From: Cryptomeria japonica
Lineage: Eukaryota; Streptophyta; Pinopsida; Cupressales; Cupressaceae
DNA: 64,000 bases
Assembly (NCBI RefSeq): GCF_030272615.1
Contig: NC_081410.1
Span: 144,888,349-144,952,348, forward strand
Direction: 5' to 3'
Part shown: positions 59,801 through 64,000 of the stretch, piece after piece
Layout: the number at the start of each line of letters is the position of its first letter
How positions within the stretch are numbered: the first letter of the stretch is position 1
Program-made: the position numbers and the translations under genes
The notes under the pieces: generated by a model
The model's database searches: none
The model's input: only the letters and a program-made list of their open reading frames with translations
Told to the model about the DNA's origin: nothing

Positions 59801-62299
59801 GTGAATGCACATGTTAATGAAATTGAAGAAGATATACCATTTGAATTTGATGTGATCAATGCACATAATGCACCTAATGAAAATGAAGATCATGCACCAA
59901 TCTTAACACCTCTTAGAATAATTCATAGAAAACCAAAGTTCCTAATAGATATTGATGAAAATATTGTGAAGCCAATGCTTTATAAAATTTCCAAAAGAAC
60001 TTGTAAAACGGTTAGAAGAATTTGGAATAACTATGTTGAAAACTTAAATCAAAGTGGAAAATGCCAATTAATTTTTGAAATGATTAAAAATCTGAAATTT
60101 AGAGAGACAATGAAAATTTTGGGGTTAAGAACATCCAAAAATAATAGTGAAAGAACCATTGTGGGAAATCTTTTTGATGCATACCAATCCATTGGTTCGA
60201 AATCACGCACTAAAGATGTTAATGTTACTTGTCGTGTCCTCACATCAACCATAATGGGAAAGGAAATGAAAAAAAATCATTTAATAAGAAAAACAAGCAA
60301 GTCATTAAGGATAAGTAGAACCACATTAAACTTTGCCTTACAGAGGCGAGATAAAATCGAGGATCCTAACAATAATTCTCTTTGGGCATTCTCAGGTAGA
60401 CTTCCATGCAAGGACAAGGCTATTCTTGATGCACTAAGAACATTAATTGAGAAATATTGGCATGACAACACAAGGGTTTCACCCAACCAAAGAGATGTTG
60501 TTAGAAAGCGAATTGGAATTAGTAATCATGAGCCACATCCAAAACACTATTTAGATACAACTCAAACACAATTTTATGAAAGGTTTCTTCAAAGCTTTCC
60601 TCATATTAAACTAGTCAAAGATTTTTTGAGATGACAAAACCATTTTATGTTAAGATTAATCATGCATGTACTACATGTTGTTGTAGGGTCCATGTTGAAT
60701 TTTCCATGCATTATGATATTTATCGCTATATATGTTGTACTTTGCACACTAACGATGTTTTGCAGGAATGTGGTCTACAAGCACCTCCTTAGTCATCGAG
60801 AGAATTTATTTCAAGTGTACTATGTAGACGAGATGATGGGTGCATTTATTATAAGATGATGTGTTTGAGAGGTTTTTGTCCTACATGTGACGGTTTGCAA
60901 CAATTGCGTAGATGCCTACATCTGGATAGCACACATGAAATTGGTAAGGAACTAGTTTCTATTGGAAAATACAAGTTAGTCACATATGGTGTTAAAGATG
61001 GAAAAGAATTAAAGAGGTGTGAGTTAGTGAAAAGGGATATATGGGTAGCTGATTTTATGAAGATGTTTACAGAGAAACTAGTGTATGCGTACATAGGTCA
61101 CACACATAGAGCTAGGTGGTTAGATGAGCAATTCAAGTTGTGTAAGGACACTTTCCCCCTCGGCACTATTGTCTCTGTCGTTGATTTTGCTGAGAATTAT
61201 ACACTAAAGCCACAAAATGAAGTACAATCTATGTATTACCACTCTACACAAGTTATATTTTTTGTACACAACATTCATGCATGCACATGATAGCACCGAG
61301 GAGGACAAAAAGGTTATAAGAGAATATCACTTTTATATTAGCGATGATTGTACTTATTCCTCAGAGTTTGTGCAAGGATGCTTTATAGTCTTCTATGATA
61401 GTTTAAGGGAAAGAGATATAAGATACAACCAACACTTAATATGGTCGGACAATTGCATCGTACAATTCAAGAATGCAAGGATGTTCTACTGGTTGACTAG
61501 GATGCATGTGACAAGTGGTGTGCAACATTTTTGGAATTTCATTGAGGCAAGGCATGGAAAGGGAGAGCATGATGGTGCAGGAGCATGTGTGAAAAGAGCT
61601 CTTACCAAAGAAGAATTGAAGTACGAAGATGGTGCAATGTTAATAGACGTAGAAACAATTGTGCAATGGTGTAACTCTACGATGGGACCAGGTAAGTCTA
61701 TGGTTTCTAGATATTTTTGGTTAATACATGAATCTAACATTGAAAACTTTCTAGATTGTTGTACACTTATTAGATCAAGTGACATGCATTCATTTAGAAG
61801 TTCAAATGCAACATCACTAGTTATTTATACTAGATAGATTGCATGCTTTTGCTCTTCGTGTATGCATTTTGTGTGGGATGAATGTGAATCAAAAGAGTGG
61901 GTTGACCAATGGTATTGTAGACCTTTGCAAACCCTAGATACATATCAAGTTCCCAGAGAACTACAAATAAACCAGATTGAAACATTAGTGGATTTTGACC
62001 ATGTATCAGACATAGTTGAACCAGGTAAAGGGTTGCAATTTGCTACAATTTCAAGCTCAATTTATTAGTATTAACTTATGCTGATTTTGGTATTAACTTA
62101 TATCCTTCTATTAAATGCAAGTCATGCATATGTAGTTATTGTGGACGAGAATAAGAAAGAAAGAACATATTACTTTTTGTGTCGTTGTATTGAGGCCAAA
62201 AAGAAATTGACTTCTACAGTGGTTGATGGAGAGGGTATTGGGTACCCAATAGGATCAGTTGTTGTGATAGGGACATGGCATAGAAGGCACCGTTGTTGT

Positions 62300-62390
62300 G
62301 TCGAGTTGTATTGAGACCTCTTAAAATCATTTATTAAGCAGTCGTTGTATTGATTTTGACATTAACTTATCCTTCTATAAAATGCAGGTA
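62300..62390 (+). repeat. Second copy of the intron 3' end
   Basis: TGATTTTGACATTAACTTAT followed by CCTTCTATAAAATGCAG resembles 62078-62120 (the tail of the first intron). It splits the C-terminal module after GTWH, so it is either a second intron or a duplication. Confidence 0.5.
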
Positions 62391-62606
62391 CCCTATCAAA
62401 AATTCTAATGCCTAGTTGTTTGAGGACTTTGAGACACATAGACATATTTTTCATTACTCAAACCTTCTTGTTGCAATAAATATTCATTTGATTAAATATC
62501 ATGGTAGACCTCTTAACAAGGATTTGTGGAAAGTTTGTGAATCTGGCCATGAGGCAATACTTGAGACATTAAGGGTTAGAGCTGATCCAGAAGGTTCACT
62601 TGATTG

Positions 62607-62719
62607 ATTTTGGTCCATCTAGAAGAATAATTCTACAATATGGTAGATTAATTTTGACAATTTTGTATATATCTTTTGCGAAACGTTGTAACTTTGCTTT
62701 TTTGGATGTGCTCTACATG
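62607..62719. other. 3' flank of the element 2 transposase
   Basis: Short non-coding stretch before the repeat array. Confidence 0.4.
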
Positions 62720-62990
62720 CATATGAGTTGTAATGTGCATATGTAGATGCCAAATTTTGTATATAAAAACATCAATGAGTTGTAATGTGCATATCTAGAT
62801 GCTAAATTTTGCATTAAAAAACGACGAGTTGTAATGTGCATATCTAGATGCTAAATTTTGTATTAAAAAACGACGAGTTGTAATGTGCATATCTAGATGC
62901 TAATTTTTGTATAAAAAAACAAGTTGTAATTTGCATATTTAGATACAAAATTTTGTAAATATAAACAATAATGAGTTTGATCGTTTATAT
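62720..62990. repeat. Tandem repeat of about 50 bp, 5 copies
   Basis: GAGTTGTAATGTGCATAT recurs near 62725, 62777, 62826, 62876 and (as AAGTTG) 62931, each followed by CTAGATGCTAAATTTTGTAT-like sequence. As in element 1, the array directly follows the transposase gene. Confidence 0.9.
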
Positions 62991-63229
62991 TAGATGCCAA
63001 ATTTTATATATGAAAGTGTCCACGGGGCTGACTTGCAAATTTTGAGAGCCTAAATTTGTACCATTTGATTACAAATACATTTGTAATAAACTTGTAACAT
63101 TTGATTATAAATAACTGTGTCTGATTCTGACATATGTTAAATAACTTGCAAATGGGTATCTGAATATGCAATTTTTTTCCAAGTGCTTTGGGAAAGTTTT
63201 GAGTTATTGTTGAATTACCCGATTTGAAG
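62991..63229. other. AT-rich spacer, nothing recognised
   Basis: A small direct repeat (TTGTAACATTTGATTA-like) near 63058-63112; no gene. Confidence 0.5.
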
Positions 63230-64000
63230 GGCTAGTATGAATAGTCTGAAACCGAGAGAGGCCCTTTTAGATAGCAACAACACAACCCCATATGTTCAAA
63301 GGGATCGTCCATAACTGCCATGGTCTCCAAGTTACGCGACATCAAAGTTTGACCATTTTTTCCATTTTGAGCGCTCAAGGGAAAACATCGCTACGAGGTG
63401 GCTTCGAACAATCAGATGTCTTGGGATGCGAGAGGAGGGAACATCTAGCATAAAATTGACCACTCAGATGCGCTTGTGTTGACGGTTTGTTCCCATGACG
63501 AGCAGAATGAAAGATGCACTATTTTGCCACCTCTCACTTATGATTTTTGATGTGACAAAAAATTCTGACCACAAGAAAATGGAATTGAGTTGTCTGAAAC
63601 TGAGAGAGGATTGTTTAGGAAGCAAAAACGTGACCCCATAGGTTCAAACAGATCATCCATAAGTGCCACGGTCTCGGAGTTACGTGATGTCAAAGCTTGA
63701 CTGTTTTTTCCACTTTGAGTGCTTAAGGGGAAACGTCGCTACGAGGTGGCTCAGAATGATCGAACGTCTTGGGGAGTGAGACAAGAGCACACCTAGCATA
63801 AAATCGATCACCCGGACATGCTCGCGCTAACAGTTCGTTCCCACGATGAGCAGAACAAAAGATGCACTATTTTGTCAGCTCTCACTGACGATTTTTTATC
63901 CGACAGAAAAAATCTCACCACAAGAAAACAAAATCGTTTTGTCTGAAACTGAGAGAGGATTTTTTAGGCAGCAACAACAAGACCCCATAGGTTCAAATAG
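63230..64000. repeat. Satellite with a period of about 348 bp, running off the right edge
   Basis: TCTGAAAC followed by GAGAGAGG starts at 63245, 63593 and 63942. The landmarks AGTTACG.GA.GTCAAAG, AACATCGCTACGAGGTGGCT-like and AGATGCACTATTTTG recur in order. It is richer in G and C than its surroundings. Whether it lies inside element 2 or beyond it cannot be told. Confidence 0.9.

Larger units (their letters stand above)
59554..62606 (+). pseudogene. DDD-type transposase of element 2, multiple breaks
   Basis: Homologous to 8124-11150 throughout: start MGKNKRG, central SLWAFSGRLP and KYWHDNTRVS, Cys-rich TTCCCRVHVEF, then VVDFAENY (Asp codon 61182), WSDN (61448) and HGKGEHDGAG (61571), and the C-terminal module (YYFLCRC, GSVVVIGTWH, YHGRPLNKDLW). 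Breaks: one-base shifts near 59693 and in the T run at 60622-60627, a shift at about 61275-61288, and in-frame stops at 60790-60792, 61835-61837 (where element 1 has Gln) and 62413-62415. The intron is at 62025-62120, its acceptor apparently changed to AA. The gene is clearly dead, but it fixes which residues are conserved. Confidence 0.8.

Overview
This window is intergenic DNA from a large-genome land plant. The evidence is the mix of plant-type elements: a Ty3/gypsy chromovirus and a Ty1/copia element, both primed by initiator-Met tRNA, an L1-type LINE with a C-terminal RNase H, MITEs, minisatellites and long AT-rich stretches. The low GC, the age and depth of nesting and the absence of any recognisable host gene suit a gymnosperm, but that is inference. 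I see no host protein gene, rRNA or tRNA gene.

Layout. (1) Positions 1-7003 and 18885-22625 hold a tandemly duplicated unit of about 4 kb, each copy ending in a 38-bp minisatellite. (2) The second unit is split by an 11,877-bp DNA transposon (7004-18880), here called element 1. It has terminal inverted repeats and a 4-bp TTCA target duplication; the uninterrupted first unit shows the empty site. Element 1 carries a rightward transposase gene with a DDD-type core (8124-11150, two in-frame stops) and a convergent leftward eight-exon gene of unknown function with no visible break (14751-12479). GC-rich 14-mers (AACGGGCCCCCGTT and its reverse complement) cluster near both ends. (3) 22626-31150 is mostly featureless, with a decayed copia-like remnant and two candidate MITEs (the better one at 21696-21858). 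(4) 31151-56368 is one leftward chromovirus. Its 5' LTR is split by a rightward LINE (about 38740-54449), which is itself split near the start of its ORF1 by a leftward copia element (38983-46722, TSD GGGAC), giving three nesting levels. (5) From about 56943 to beyond the right edge lies element 2, a diverged and badly decayed relative of element 1. Its terminus resembles that of element 1, its transposase is homologous, and it has its own, different palindrome set (ATAACCCGTACGGGTTAT). A satellite with a period of about 348 bp fills the right edge.

The most interesting system is the element 1/element 2 family. The 4-bp target duplication and the three acidic motifs (VVDFAENY, WSDN, HGKGEHDGAG) resemble what is described for the Sola superfamily of DDD transposons, but I could not run a search, so the family name is a hypothesis. 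The subterminal palindromes are good candidates for transposase binding sites, and the second gene, with a poly-proline tract and recently amplified exons, is a candidate undescribed accessory protein. The retroelements are ordinary in type and inactivated; their interest lies in the nesting and in a possible extra ORF downstream of the LINE RNase H.
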